From: Macrocybe gigantea
Lineage: Eukaryota; Basidiomycota; Agaricomycetes; Agaricales; Callistosporiaceae
Reading direction: 5' to 3'
Assembly: GCA_011319805.1 (NCBI GenBank)
Contig: SJRY01000025.1
Coordinates: forward strand, 1 to 22,773
Length of the DNA stretch: 22,773 bases
Shown: piece by piece, positions 1 to 11,200 of the stretch
Layout of the letters: each line of letters starts with the position of its first letter
Position numbering within the stretch: position 1 is the first letter of the stretch
Translations under genes and position numbers: made by a program
Notes under the pieces: model-generated
Seen by the model: only the letters and a program-made list of their open reading frames with translations
Told to the model about the DNA's origin: nothing
Database searches by the model: none

Positions 1-1831
1 CATGGTTTGCCGCAAACAACTGGTTCACACAATATGACTGGAACTACACGACAGTTCCTCAGGTAGGATTGGGAGGACGTTCTGCCATTCTTCTCGTGGC
101 CATTTTGGGTGGAAGTAGTTCATCAGTAAGTCTGCATTCTCTGATCTCAAATACCTCCGCATTCATGAGATGATTTGAGATTTCTTGATGTACATCGGTC
201 TACGATCGAAGACTACGACCGTATCGCCCGTCTGACCGGGGACCAAGGCTGGTCTTGGAAGAGCCTCTTCCCATACTTTAAAGAAGAACGAGAAGTTTGT
301 GCAACCTGCTGACCGGCACAATATCACTGGGCAATTTAACCCTAGTGTGCATGGTTTCAATGGCGTGAACTCTGTCAGTTTGCAAGGATGGCCGACTGAG
401 ATAGATAAGAAAGTCATCCAAGCAACCAAGCAGTTGGGCGCCGACTTCAATTTTGTTCTCGACTACAACAGCGGAAAGCCTCTTGGTCTTGGTAAGTCCG
501 GCTTCGTTGAAGATGATACGAGGTATCGATTCTCATTATCTCCTGTTAGGATGGTTGCAGACCACTGTTAATGGACCCACTGGAACGCGGAGCAGCTCAG
601 CCACATCGTATCTAGCACCCAAGTATCTGAAGCGTCGTAACCTTCAAGTCCTTGTGAATGCAGAGGTTTCACGTGTCTTGCCATCTAAAGGCACGAACTC
701 AATATTCCGAACCGTCGAATTCCGTCATCCTAGTATCAAAGGCACGTACCATGTGACGTTCTTTATATTCAATCTCTAATGTCTTGGCAATAGGTTCCAA
801 GTTGGCTCAACTCACCGCCAACCGGGAAATAATCCTCTCAGCGGGCGCCATCGGGACGCCTCATATTCTCCTGAACTCTGGTATCGGCAATGTCAAAGAG
901 CTGAGCGCGATAGGAATTAACGCCCTCGTCAACCTCCCTGATGTCGGAGAAAACCTGGTCGACCACTCCATAGCGAATCCCTTCGTTGCTCTGAGTAATG
1001 ACACATTTGAACGCACACGAGACCCGAAGGTCACTGCACAGCTCCTGAAACAATGGAAAGCCAGTGGCACTGGGCCGCTGTCAACACAGTCGCTTCTCTC
1101 TCAGCTTTCATCGTGTTTTGGGCCGACATCCCCACTCCAGACCCAGCCGCTGGTCCGAACACACCTCATTTCGAGCATTTATACGCGGTGCGCCCCATCT
1201 TATGTTCTTCCAAGATGGATAAACTGAAATTATGAATACCCCCTAGAAGGGCTCATGTGCCAAATACAACACGTTCCACCTGGGCAGGCCATATTCAGTG
1301 TTGCACTGCTCTGGTATCTCCGTCTTCGGTTGGATCTGTGAAGCTGAACTCCAGCAACCCGTTCGATCCTCCCTGATGATCCGGCGCTACTCAAGGAGGA
1401 ATCTGACCGGCGCATGATGCGCGCTGCCCTCCGACACGCCTTTAAGTTTGTTTCAGCGCCCGTGTTTGGCAACTACGTTGTCGGGCCCGCCGGCGACCTG
1501 CCTAACGCCACCATCGCCACGGACGAGCAGCTTGATGCGTACATGCACGCGGAGGCGGGTACATTCTTCCACCCCACTGGGACGGCGATGATGACGCCCA
1601 AGGGTGCGAAGAATGGCGTCTTGGATCCAGATTTGAGGGTCAAGAAGGTGTCGGGCCTCCGCGTTGTTGATGCTTCCATTTTCGTTCGTCAAGCTGCCTT
1701 TGTCGTGTTGTCGTTTGTGATGCTGATTTGTTCTCTTTTCTTAGCCCCGCATTCCTAGCGGACATACGCAAGCGTCAGTCTATGTCATTGCCGAACGCGC
1801 TGCAGATGTCATCAAGGCTTCATATCACTGA
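1..1831 (+). pseudogene. GMC oxidoreductase (FAD-dependent alcohol/aryl-alcohol oxidase family), decayed, 5' end outside window
   Basis: The pieces read as a glucose-methanol-choline oxidoreductase, a family of flavoenzymes that oxidise alcohols or sugars, often secreted in wood- and litter-decay fungi. Visible in order: a WFAANNW/YDWNYTTVPQ segment at 3-62, an LGGSSS motif near 105-125, EDYDR...LTGDQGWSWKSL at 205-270, the second GMC signature (GAIGTPHILLNSGIG) at 846-890, the active-site HPTGTAMM near 1570-1592, and the terminal [23 protein letters not shown] ending at TGA 1829-1831. Introns fit at about 126-174, 492-549, 745-791 and 1684-1743. The FAD-binding Rossmann start lies left of the window. 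No single reading works: frames shift near 101-106, 194-197, 277-284, 1072-1081, about 1285-1305 and 1367-1378. I call a pseudogene, although several shifts are single-base run-length changes and could be sequence errors. The substrate cannot be told. Confidence 0.85.
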
Positions 1832-2605
1832 GATTAGTACATACTCATTCAGTCGGACTGGTAATTTATCACCCATATCGTTCCTTCGTTCCACCAAGCA
1901 TCCAAAGGCAAAGCAATCCTTATTATCCATCTGATTCCTTTTGTTATTGTCCTTCTATCCCTAAGTTACAACCATAATACGCTAATACTACTAGGACGTC
2001 CCAATCTTTTATCTCAATCCCCTACGTACGTATAGCCATTGATTGGTTAATACATCTATTACTTTTCAATCAACCAACAACAGGGTGCACGCTATCAAGG
2101 AATCCCTCCGAGTGCCTCAATTCACACCAAAATAGTGTCGTTCATTCAAGGACACAGCATGTGGCACATGCTCTCAGAAAGAGTCCGATTGCCGGAACAT
2201 TGAAGAACGGGCAACTGGAAACGCCTACGCCTATCTGTCGATTTCCAAAAGAACCTCCTTATGTTCTCTAGGTACGGGATCGGATAAAAACTAACGCGAG
2301 AAGAAGTCATTGAACGAAGACGAATTTCGTAAGCCGTGCTTCTCTGGGTCTATCTGAGAACTCGATATCGACTAGGATGACTCGAGGGGAGAATAACGTT
2401 GACGTGGGATCTAAAAAGCTGTTGAAAACTTTCTAGGCTCTGCGCATGTGGTGACGATCAAGGACCTTTCCACAGACGGTGAAATTTTTTCAATGAATCC
2501 CGTGACAGCGCTTGATGTAAGGTTACCTTCCTCTGCATGCGATATGCTGCATGTCGCGAAAAAAAATATCCGTTTGTGGCCAAGCACCCTATTGCCATCG
2601 ATAAA
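1832..2605. other. Spacer between GMC remnant and kinase A, no gene seen
   Basis: The two flanking genes converge here, so the stretch should hold both 3' ends. Only short ORFs occur (for example 2448-2642 +), with no recognisable motif. I see no repeat, tRNA or mobile-element ends. Confidence 0.5.
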
Positions 2606-4236
2606 TCAGATGCCCCTAAGATACTCCCTCCAGATTCTCTGAGAACTTCGTAAACCCGAAAAGAAGCAGAGAGAGGAACCGTTAAGGATCCTACGCCTAA
2701 AAGAGCCTAAAATCCATCTCGTCCATGCTATAGTGCGATATGACCATTCGTAATGACATAGAGTGCGCATGAGCTTCACGGTCCAAGGTAGAGCTGGTAT
2801 TCGGTAATGTGACCATCTTTGGACGAATGCCGGGTCTAGCTTCTCCCAGCGGTCATACTCCTTATGGTTCGTGCTGCGGCAATCATCTTCAGATGCAGGC
2901 GGAGCGGAAAGATCGTCATCCGTAAGCTGTGCATATGCGTCTTCAAAAAAGCGAAGAGCCTCCGGCGCCGTGAACCTCTGAGACACATCCCAAGTGACCA
3001 TCTTATCTAAGAATGGAGCAAGCATGGGCACGTTACGAGTGATATACTGTACCAGATATCAGCGAAGGCCAAAAATAATATAGATATTGAAGCTGGATAC
3101 CTGGAAATAACGGCAGAAGAACATTCCTAAGGCACCAACGTCCCAGGCGAAAGGATCATAATCAGGTTCTCCTTGTTGGGTGTCTGTGGGCATAAAAAAT
3201 GGGGTGCCACGCCATGAATTCCAATAAGGCAAGCGGCATTGTTCGGGTGTAGCATCGGGCGGAAACATAGTCGAACATCCGAAGTCAAAGAGGGCATAGG
3301 TGAGGAGGCCTTGTGACCTAAATTGTCGGCGAGCCAAGTTGTCGAGTGTCCAGTTCGCACCGAAGTGATTAACGAGAATGTTACCAGGTGAAATATCCTG
3401 AACATCGCATCAATTCTGCACCAATGTGGAAAAGCTAAGAGTTCTGACTTACACTGTGGGCGATCTTGTTAGCGTGTAAAAATTCCAAGCCCTGTTAGAA
3501 ACAAATAAGTAACAGGTAAGACCACGCTTGAACCGACCAGACCTTCAGAAGACAATGCATCAGGTAGAGGATTTCGCCGACTGTCCGAAACTTTGGCAAC
3601 GTCACGTTAATTCCCCATCTGCAATACAAAATCAAAACGTAGCATGCTTCAGCCAAACTCGTATCGGACCTTGGCATGACCGCAAGCCAATGATGTTCTA
3701 TATTGAGCAAATCCAGAACAGGGATAACATGGTCGAAGGAGTCAAATGAAGGTGGATTGTTGCGAGTGTGTTCAAGCAGGAATCGAAGAATACGATATTC
3801 CTCGCTGCCATCTACCACCAACTTCATCGCTACGTGTCGTCCTTCGGAGTCTTGAGCACAAACTACGAGACCCTGTATGGGAAGCATTGATGCCCTTTCT
3901 AATATGCCATAAATTTTAGGAAACGTACTTTCCAGTCATCGGCATAGGAAAGGCTGGGGTCCTCATCATCGGCGGGATAAGCATAAGGAAGTTTCGGGCG
4001 CTGTGGCGACGCATCAAGAAGGCATGGACAGGTGCACTCTACTGGGTGCCCGTCATTGTATTTTCGAGCGTAGGGCGTGTAACCTCGAGCGATGAACCAG
4101 TCCCGCATGGAATCCCAGAAGGCCATTCGCCTGTAACGGTCGAAGTCCAAAGACAATTCTTCGCATAACTAGCATGAGATTAGCGACATCAGCTGCAAAG
4201 GATGTAACGGAATCAGTCCCTCACTTGAATCACCAT
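2606..4236 (-). CDS. Protein kinase-like protein A (tandem copy 1)
   Basis: A protein-kinase-fold protein of about 435 residues, probably a Ser/Thr-type kinase; partner and pathway unknown. Model: tiny first exon 4236-4225, then 4168-3929, 3872-3670, 3618-3543, 3491-3453, 3397-3101 and 3046-2606, all frames joining cleanly. Seen in order: FWDSMRDWFIARGYTPY N-terminal block, VAMKLV with the ATP-binding lysine, VMPRWG hinge region, catalytic loop HSDISPGN, DFG inside ALFDFGCS, GTPFF activation segment and WDVGALG (helix F). The catalytic Asp, the loop Asn and DFG are kept, while the usual HRD arginine is Ser. The glycine loop is poor and no APE is visible. The start is inferred: an ATG just before a donor, mirrored in copy B. 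It is not a typical FunK1 kinase by eye. The long C-terminal extension (YDRWEKLDP...) is shared only with copy B. Confidence 0.8.
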
Positions 4237-4905
4237 TGCAGAGGGTCGGATCGAGGTCGCGTTCAACAGTCCATTGTTTCAAGTCACGTGGATATATTTG
4301 GAGTTGTGGGTCCAGTCATAAGGCTGCCGTGTAAGAATTACCCACAATTCTTAAGATATGACTCACTGACATGGCAAAAACGTCAATATGTACTGTACAA
4401 CCGCATGGTGTGAGTCCGAGGTATGGTGCCTTACCTTCTACGATCCATGATCTCTAGGACTTTCCCGGCACTTGGCGCTCCATACATGTCATCTCACAGC
4501 TTTTTCCCATTTCAGTGGTATGGACATTCGGCATAAAAGATATCAGGTATGACACACATGCCCGAACAAACGAGGAAATGGCATATACAAGGTTGATCGC
4601 TGGTCGCCCAATGGTTTTTACGGCATGCTCTCAGTTGCATCTGTATCTTTAAGAAGCTAGATGAAGCGTAGGGGCTCTCGACGTCAAAATTACTTGATTA
4701 TGCTGTATTTTCCGTCTTCAAAATTTCATTTCGGCTACTTAAAGTGACTGCTATGAACGGCCATAGCAGTCCTCTCAAATACAAGGAATTGGTGCTCCTA
4801 CGATGACCCGAATCCTTCCGTGTTCGGCAACTTGACAGGGTGCGAAAAGTTGCAGACGCTATCTTCGCCAGGCGTTTTGCCTTTGAAGACGAATGCGAAA
4901 TTAAT
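4237..4905. other. Spacer between the two kinase genes
   Basis: It holds the 5' flank of kinase A and the 3' flank of kinase B. A CACGTG box sits at 4285-4290. An additional upstream exon for kinase A cannot be excluded (an ATGTCA followed by GTGAGT lies on the minus strand near 4360-4372), but no open frame links it onward. Nothing else is recognisable. Confidence 0.45.
4285..4290. promoter_or_regulatory. CACGTG E-box upstream of kinase A
   Basis: The palindrome CACGTG lies about 50 bases before the proposed ATG of kinase A. The same hexamer sits about 55 bases before the ATG of kinase B, in a shared context (minus strand CACGTGA..TGAA). E-boxes bind bHLH factors in fungi; function here is inferred from conservation between the copies only. 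Confidence 0.3.
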
Positions 4906-6483
4906 TTATGAGCTTGAAAGCCGCTTTTGAGCGAATTTGAAGCCACGGGAAATTTTACCGCCCATAGAAGCGAAAATCCATCTGATCCACGGTACCACAT
5001 GAAAAGACCATTCGTAGCGGCACACGAAGCGCATGAGATTCACCGTCCATGGTCGAGGGGGTATTTTGTAATGAGACCATCTAGTGACAAAAGTAGGATC
5101 CAATTTCTTCCATCGATCGTAAGAATCGTAGGATGCGGTTTTGTCAACATCTGCAGGTTTAGCAGACAGTTCTTCTTCGGTAAGTTCCTCGTACATTTGT
5201 TCGAAAAACCGGAGTGCCTCCGCGGCTGTAAAACGTTGAGGGATATCCCAGGTGACCATTTTATCCAGAAGTGGAGCAAGCATAGGAACATTAGATGTAA
5301 TATACTATACGGATTGTCAGCACACTTACAGGAGTTAATCAAAATACACAACATACTTGAAAATGATTGCAGATGGTAATTCCAAGGGCGGCAACATCCC
5401 AAGCGAACGGGTCGAAATCAAACTCTCCCTGTAGAGTGTCGTCAGGCACGAAAAAAGGTGTGCCACGCCACGACATTTGATACGGCAGACGACACTGCTC
5501 AGGCTTAGCATCAGGTGGAAACATTGTCGAAAAGCCGAAATCGAAGAGCGCATAAGTCAATACGCCACGCGACCTAAAGTGTCGCCGAGGTAGAAGATCG
5601 AAATTCCCGTCCGCCCCGAGATGATTGACGAGAACGTTCCCAGTAGAGATGTCCTATCTCGTTTCGTAAGTCTAGTGCATTGAGAGCCGGGTCATCCACA
5701 ACTTACGCCGTGGGCGATTTTATTAGAGTGCAAGAAATTTAGACCCTATCTTTCGGTGTAAGTTTCCAGACAACACCAAAGATGAGAACCAACCTTTAGA
5801 AGATCATGAATCAAGGTGAGGATGTCGCGGACCGTCTCGAACGCTGGCAACGTGGGATGTGTTCCCCATCTGCAGTTCATACTGGTGAATGAAGAGCATA
5901 GCTGGCGGGCAACCCACTCATACCGAGGCATTACTCCCAACCAATAATCATCGAGCTGGAGTAGATCCAGTACAGGAATAACGTGGTTGAATGTGTTGAA
6001 CGATGGGGGATGGTCGCGAGTGTATTCATACAAAAACCGGAGTACGCGGTATTCCTGCGACCCATCCTTAACGAGTTTCATTGCTACATGGCGTCCTCGA
6101 CTGTCTTGAGCGCAAACGACGAGACCCTGTGTGCAACAGTATACTGAAGCTCACTCCAGGGTCCAAAGATAAGAGCAACGTACTCGCCAATCATCCAGAA
6201 AAAAGAGGTTCGGGATACATTCATCCTCCGGAAACGCGTAAGGAAATTTCGCGTCTTGAGTTAGACAGCCAAGCGAAGTGGGATATGTATAACTCTCCGG
6301 CAGCCCGTTCTCATAATCTCGTGTGTAGGGCGTGTATCCTCTCTCGACGAACCAGTCCCTCATGGAATCCCAAAACGTCATACGCCTCTCACGGTCAAAT
6401 TCCAGATTTAATTCCTCATGTAGCTGATTATGAAACTTTTAGATTCATGATTGAAAGTAAGGTCAGTCACTCACCAGAGGCAT
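4906..6483 (-). CDS. Protein kinase-like protein B (tandem copy 2)
   Basis: A paralogue of kinase A, about 420 residues, with the same seven-exon layout: 6483-6475, 6423-6184, 6126-5924, 5869-5794, 5745-5707, 5653-5357 and 5304-4906. Exons 3 to 6 are the same length as in copy A (203, 76, 39 and 297 bases). Motifs: FWDSMRDWFVERGYTPY, VAMKLV (lysine), VMPRWG hinge, catalytic loop HGDISTGN, DFG in ALFDFGFS, RGTPFF, WDVAALG. The HRD arginine is Gly here and Ser in copy A, so that position is free to vary while the catalytic Asp, Asn and DFG stay. The C-terminus is about 14 residues shorter than copy A's. No internal stop or frame break is seen, so both copies look maintained. The short first exon (MPL) is inferred. 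Confidence 0.8.
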
Positions 6484-7318
6484 GGCGAAGGTCGTCCTCG
6501 TCAGCAGAATCTGCAGATCCTCGACAAGACTTCATATCACGTGGGTGAGGGTCGGGCATGTTTAACCTTGTGGGTCCCTTCTGTGTCACGACAACAAAGG
6601 CCGTCCATCTAAATCGAAGAAAATCTCACATACGCATCCTATTCTCCACAGTTAGATGAATTATTGGAGTTGCCTAGACTATGTAGCGGTCTACGTGGAC
6701 ATATCCCAGCAATTTTTCTGACTAGGTCCTACGCAGTGAATGGAGTATCACCACAGCAGGTTGTTCTCAAGGTGAAGAATGGCACTCTGCACCATGAGAA
6801 TCAGTTTCCGTCCATCAAGCTGTATAACGGACTAGCGCGATACCATTGCGGTTTCGTATAGTAACTCTGCTTAAGACGTGTTTGCCTAGTGATCGATGTA
6901 CTGTACGAAGGTTTCAAGCCGAAATTTATTTTCTCTATGTTCTATCTAGAAAAAAGCCGAGACATTTCATGTGTGCACGACACGTCCACTTTAAAGACCA
7001 ATGGAGCTAAATGATTGGACATGAGCTACCATTTTCGTTGTGCGCCTCTACGCCTTTTTTCTTCGGTCAACCACTGAATATCATCCAATGTAAAAGTGGG
7101 CTGCAGGCGTTGGCAAGTAGGCACCTGGCTTGAGCCGGTGTTGCTGTTCCTATCATCTTCAAGCCGTATACTCCGACGCCATATTGAATATCCCACAGAA
7201 TCAGACGAGGTCATTGGTTGTCACAGCAGCCCAGATCAGGCAATATCCACGTCCTAAAAAGCTCAAGTTGAGCTGAAGTCATACATTATTCGAATATCAG
7301 TTAGAACAGGTGGAATGA
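6484..7318. other. Spacer between kinase B and the NOPCHAP1-like gene
   Basis: It holds the kinase B promoter and the 3' flank of the NOPCHAP1-like gene. A minus-strand ORF at 7214-7026 (ends TEEKRRRGAQRKW) and a plus ORF at 6664-6861 match nothing I know. An open frame continues upstream of kinase B (MPDPHPRDMKS, from about 6561) but does not join the next exon in frame. Confidence 0.45.
6538..6543. promoter_or_regulatory. CACGTG E-box upstream of kinase B
   Basis: CACGTG about 55 bases before the proposed ATG at 6483, matching the box before kinase A in spacing and flanks. Regulatory use is inferred. Confidence 0.3.
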
Positions 7319-8089
7319 TTAGGATAGATGGAGATTGCTAGGATTATTTGATTCTTCGTCCATCACGACGATACTCGGCCTAACCGATCTGCGCTTAGGT
7401 AGGGGTCTGATAGGGCGGGGAGGATTGTACGATGTGATAATTTCTGAAGAGGAGTCGGTCTCCGTCTCTGAACCTTCTTCGGCTGGCTCTGCTTCGGAAG
7501 ACGAGGAACTCATCTCAACATCAGAATCGTTCTTTTTGCTACGAGAACGGTCAACGAATACTCCTAATCCAAGATTCTGAAGAGAAAGTGTTAGTAGAAC
7601 CATATATGAACGGCTCGACAACTTGCCATCTCAATATATTGGCTTGTCCCTGCTTCGACGTGCTCAATGTCGATACTCGACGGATTTTCTTGCGCACGTT
7701 TCAACAGTTCCTTATTTGAGGCTTCCAGTTGTGGCAGAAATGCCTGGACACGTGATAATACTGCGTAACAAGGGTCAAATCAAGGTGTCGCAGGCTGCTA
7801 AGCAATAAGACCGACATTCAGTCGATGAACTGATGTCCGAAGATGGATTAGGTCTCTTCAGGAAGTCAAGTGACGTAAACGGAGGGACTGGAAGATTTCG
7901 GATGTGGATGAAGCATTGAGTCGCTCTAATGAAGTCTCTAAACGATGTAATTGAAATGAGCATCGATCTTGCATGCAGAAGGTTGGGCTCACGGATCCTC
8001 TTTGCTCTTTGTTCCTCATTCTCAAACTCCAATTTCTCGACAACAGCAGTCGGTTTCTTTTCGTTTCTGGCTTGCCAGTCGCCGTGCAT
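7319..8089 (-). CDS. NOPCHAP1-like (DUF4598) box C/D snoRNP assembly chaperone, one frame break
   Basis: Recognised from the core block RVQAFLPQLEASNKELL followed by SIDIEHVEA and QYIEMNLGLGVF, which parallels human NOPCHAP1/C12orf45 (QVQTFLPQM..., FNIENID..., IQMDVAL). In humans that protein links NOP58 to the R2TP complex during box C/D snoRNP assembly. The acidic serine-rich tail (DSDVEMSSSSSEAEPAEEG) is also typical. Exons: 8089-7993, 7937-7816, 7760-7627 and 7576-7319; about 203 residues if one base is restored. The last intron uses a GC donor. In exon 2 the frame changes near 7880-7883: SLERLNASSTSEIFQSL before it and FTSLDFLKRPNPSSD after it both look coding, and one extra G in the plus-strand GG would unite them. 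The start is the first ATG in frame. It is head to head with SEC31. Confidence 0.72.
7577..7626 (-). other. GC-AG intron in the NOPCHAP1-like gene
   Basis: The donor reads ATG|GCAAGT and the acceptor TCTTCAG|AAT, with a textbook CTAAC branch-point sequence shortly before the acceptor. Removing these 50 bases joins QYIEM to NLGLGVF in frame, across the conserved core of the family. GCAAGT is the usual form of the rare GC donor class. Confidence 0.75.
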
Positions 8090-8262
8090 GTGCGAAGTTT
8101 AGCATGAGATCAGGAGGAGTCTTGTAAGATAAGGGAATGAGCTGAGGGGCGGTGAGGCGTGAGAGATCATCATGTGACGGTATTTAGGGTAGGCGCTTGG
8201 ATAACGACGTGTCAGGAGTTTTAGGACTTCATAACTGCCACGACGTCCCGTATTCCATTACC
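8090..8262. promoter_or_regulatory. Divergent promoter between the NOPCHAP1-like gene and SEC31
   Basis: Only 173 bases separate the two start codons, so both promoters must share this stretch. I see no clear TATA box. Shared control of a ribosome-biogenesis gene and a secretion gene would be growth-linked, but that is inference. Confidence 0.5.
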
Positions 8263-11200
8263 ATGAAGCTCAAGGAAATACATAGGACCTCAACGTTTGC
8301 ATGGTCACCGACGACGTCTCTCCCTCTGCTGGCAACGGGAACTGTCGCCGGAGCCCTCGATGAATCATTCAGCAATGAGAGCCAACTCGAAATATGGGCG
8401 CCGAATTTCCTTGACAAGGATGAATTTGAGCTGGGCGTGGACCCTCGCACCGGCCCCAAAGGCGTGGTGAAAGATACTGCCAGGTTAATTTTTGTTTACG
8501 TCACAATATTTCAGGGGGTCGGTACTTACGTTCGCTGCGCATCTAGGTTCAATCGCCTGGCATGGGGTGGGATTCACGACAGTCGCCCGCAGGGCGTGAT
8601 CGCAGCGGGTATGGAGAATGGGGAGTTGGCTTTCTGGGATCCCGTTAAGATTCTTTCTGGAGCTGGGTATGTCATATACTTCTTTTCTGTAGACAGTTAC
8701 AGTAACTAATCCCTACAGCTCTGATTCTTTAATTCTTCGGAATTCAACCCACACGGGCCCGGTACGCGGCCTTGATTTTAATCCAATACAAACGACACTT
8801 CTTGCTTCCGGCGGTGTCAGCGGCGAGGTACTTTGTTCCAACGTATTGTTGCTCGTCTCCTTCAATATCGCGTCTCTATATAGGTCTATATCTGGGACCT
8901 CAAAGACCCGAGCAAGCCGTACACACCAACACCAGGCGCTCGTACGAACAAATTAGATGAAATCACGTCTGTAGCTTGGAATCAGCAAGTCCAATATGTC
9001 CTCGCCGGCGCCAGTAGCACTGGATACACGGTTGTTTGGGACTTGCGTGGAAAACGCGAAGTCGTTGCCCTCGCATATGGCGGAGGTGCAGGGACGCTTG
9101 CAGGTCAAGCAACTACCGGCGGTAGTTTTGCAGTTGGTGGTCGACGGGGGATGAGCGACATTGCATGGCATCCTGACAATGTGAGCGGTTTAATGTTGCC
9201 TCCCTTACCCCTCTTATGCACCTTCTGTCAGGCAACTCGAGTTATCACCGCGTCCGAGGATGATTCGTCGCCTGTGATACTGGTTTGGGACCTTCGAAAT
9301 GCGCGAGCACCGGAGAAGGTACGCGTATTTGTGATCTTCAGCTTTTCTGTGCTTATAAGTGACCTAGATCTTGACGGGACATCAAAAAGGGGTTCTTTCA
9401 CTTTCTTGGTGTAAACAGGATGCAGATCTTTTGCTATCTTGTGGTAAAGATAATCGCGCCCTGTGCTGGAACCCTCAAACTTCAGAAATCATCGGGGAGG
9501 TCAGGGTGCTACACTTAATTACCATTTCATATCGTTTCTCATGATTTCATACAGCTCCCATCTGCAGACAACTGGGCATTCCAAGTTGACTGGTGTCCAC
9601 GCAATCCAGATCTTCTTGCCACTGCGTTTTTCGACGGTACGATCGGAATCCACTCGATCCAAGGTACCAATGAGAGTCAAGCTCCCGAAACTGGTTCCAT
9701 GGCGGCGGAGGGTGCGGACATCTTCGATGTCCAGACGATTTCGCAATCGTCGAGAGGAGGGACATTTGCACTGAAACAACCTCCCAAATGGCTCCGCCGA
9801 CCTATCAGCAGTTCTTTTGGTTTTGGCGGCAAATTAATCACCATTTCCAACCTTCCATCTGCACAAGGGAAGAATCAGAGCAGTGTCGTGCACATTCGTA
9901 AGATTGTGACAGAGCCTGATCTCGTGGAACGCGCTACAAAACTGCAGTCTGCCGTCGATGGCGGATCGGAGTCCCTGCAAACATTTGCTGAAGCCAGGGC
10001 TAGCAAAGATTTGGAGAAAACGAAAGCCGGATGGAGAGCTTTGCTCAGCCTTTACAAGGCTGATTCCCGTGATGAGCTTGTCACGCTGCTCGGCTTCTCC
10101 AAAACAGAGATTGCGGCTCGAGTTGCGGAAGCCGTTGAAAACTTGAAGACCTCTGCCATTGAGAACTTGTCGATGAAATCGCCACTAGAAGACGACGTCG
10201 TGTCGGACAAGCCACATGAACCAGTCGTATCTTTCGCAGAACCCGAACGCCAAGAAACTACGTACGAGAGCGGCGAGGAGAAGACGCCGTCGGAGGTGAG
10301 CGCGAGCGTCAACTCTGATGCGACGAGCGGGATCCAAGCGGCGGATAGTGAATCAACTACTACTGTCCCCAGCTTGTTCGGAGATGACGCCGATCCTGGC
10401 ACGCCTCAGATGGACGGCGGCGCGGATTTCTTCAACTCTATTGCCCAAGGCAACATGCTTGTGCCGCATCCAACTACGGCATTGACTCTTCCGTCGCAGC
10501 GACTATCGGATCTGGACCATCTTCTGTCACCTCCGAGACTATGAAGAGCAACACGTTCAAGATCTATCCTGCAGATGAGTCTGAGACCGACCGACTGGTG
10601 ACAAAGGCTCTGGTGCTCGGAGATTTTGAGTCTGCGGTCTCGCTTTGCCTGTCCTGTGATCGTTTTGCCGACGCTATCCTTCTTGCTGTCCGTGGAGGGA
10701 CGGAACTCTTGCGTCGAACTCAAAAAGCGTACTTCGAAAAGCGCACGACCCAACTTCCGTACCTCCGATTGTTCCAGTCCATCGTCACCAACGACCTGGC
10801 TGATATTGTCCAGAATGCGGATTTGCAAGAGTGGCAGGAAATTTTTGTCGTCCTGTGCACGTTTGCGAACCAAGAGGAGTTTGCTAGTTTGGCAGAGGAG
10901 CTTGGAAGGAGGCTTGAATTCCAGTACACGGTTGCTGACCAGTCCGACGACCCTGACACCAAAAGCACCGCTTCCGAATTTAGGAAGAACGCTACATTGA
11001 CGTATCTGGCGGCTGCGCGTCTCGAACGACTTGTCAATATCTGGGTCGATGAGCTCGCAGAGGAGGAACACACCCTTGCAACTGCCGACGAGGACAAATC
11101 ATCTTCTCGGTACTCAGCGCACGTACTTGCACTACAGTCCTTCGTTGAAAAGGTCACGGTGTTCCGCTCGGCGACCAAATATGAGGATTCGGATCTCAAG

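Noticed and set aside
6471..6561. A longer kinase B N-terminus starting MPDPHPRDMKS
   Set aside because: The frame does not join the next exon at the GTGAGT donor, while the frame that does join has a TGA just upstream, as in copy A.
7026..7214. Minus-strand ORF ending TEEKRRRGAQRKW as an extra exon of the NOPCHAP1-like gene
   Set aside because: The gene already ends with a stop at 7319 after a tail like that of the family, and no splice link is evident.
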